The position numbers and the translations under genes are program-made. This document shows, in pieces, positions 5,358-5,358 of a stretch of 5,358 nt of DNA. Origin of the DNA: Desulfobacterales bacterium HSG17. GTDB taxonomy: Bacteria > Desulfobacterota > Desulfobacteria > Desulfobacterales > Desulfococcaceae. The stretch lies in NCBI GenBank assembly GCA_030377945.1, contig JAUCGD010000230.1:1-5358 (forward strand), in the 5' to 3' direction. A model generated the notes under the pieces. That model did no database searches, was not told the DNA's origin, and was given only the letters and a program-made list of their open reading frames with translations. How positions within the stretch are numbered: position 1 is the stretch's first letter; the number at the start of each line of letters is the position of its first letter.

Positions 5358-5358
5358 G

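Overview
The window reads almost entirely on the minus strand, so gene order runs from high to low coordinates. Moderate-to-low GC, strong AAGGAG-type ribosome binding sites, a PAS-sigma54 activator with a cysteine-bearing PAS domain, and a CACAGAG palindromic repeat between genes together suggest a Gram-negative anaerobe, most likely a Desulfobacterota (deltaproteobacterial) sulfate reducer. That placement is inferred from style, not from a marker gene.

Layout from the right edge: (1) 5357-5082, the C-terminal end of an unrecognised protein that continues beyond the window. (2) 5081-4946, an intergenic region with a near-consensus sigma70 promoter (TTGACA, 17-base spacer, TATACT), followed by a 14-bp leader hairpin with a pyrimidine/T-rich tail. 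(3) 4945-3453, a dynamin-superfamily P-loop NTPase that closely resembles the G domain of eukaryotic EHD proteins and ends in a predicted two-helix membrane hairpin. It is split into two reading frames by a -1 shift exactly at the G3 (DTPG) motif. (4) 3410-2388, a GalT-like nucleotidyltransferase of the HIT superfamily, 42 bases downstream of the NTPase and probably co-transcribed with it. (5) 2387-2196, an intergenic region dominated by a roughly 99-bp imperfect palindrome built from CACAGAG units. (6) 2195-1158, a low-specificity L-threonine aldolase with all key PLP residues. (7) 1156-71, starting one base after the aldolase stop codon, a PAS-AAA+ sigma54-dependent activator that lacks the end of its AAA+ domain and its DNA-binding domain. 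(8) 70-1, decayed remnant sequence and a 9-bp inverted repeat.

Functionally there are two units: promoter - EHD-like NTPase - GalT-like enzyme, and threonine aldolase - activator. No known pathway links an EHD-like membrane-remodelling NTPase with a sugar-1-phosphate nucleotidyltransferase, so any joint role is speculative. Two of the five genes are disrupted, which suggests either a locus in decay or, for the single-base lesion, a sequencing error or recoding. The most notable object is the bacterial EHD-like protein.
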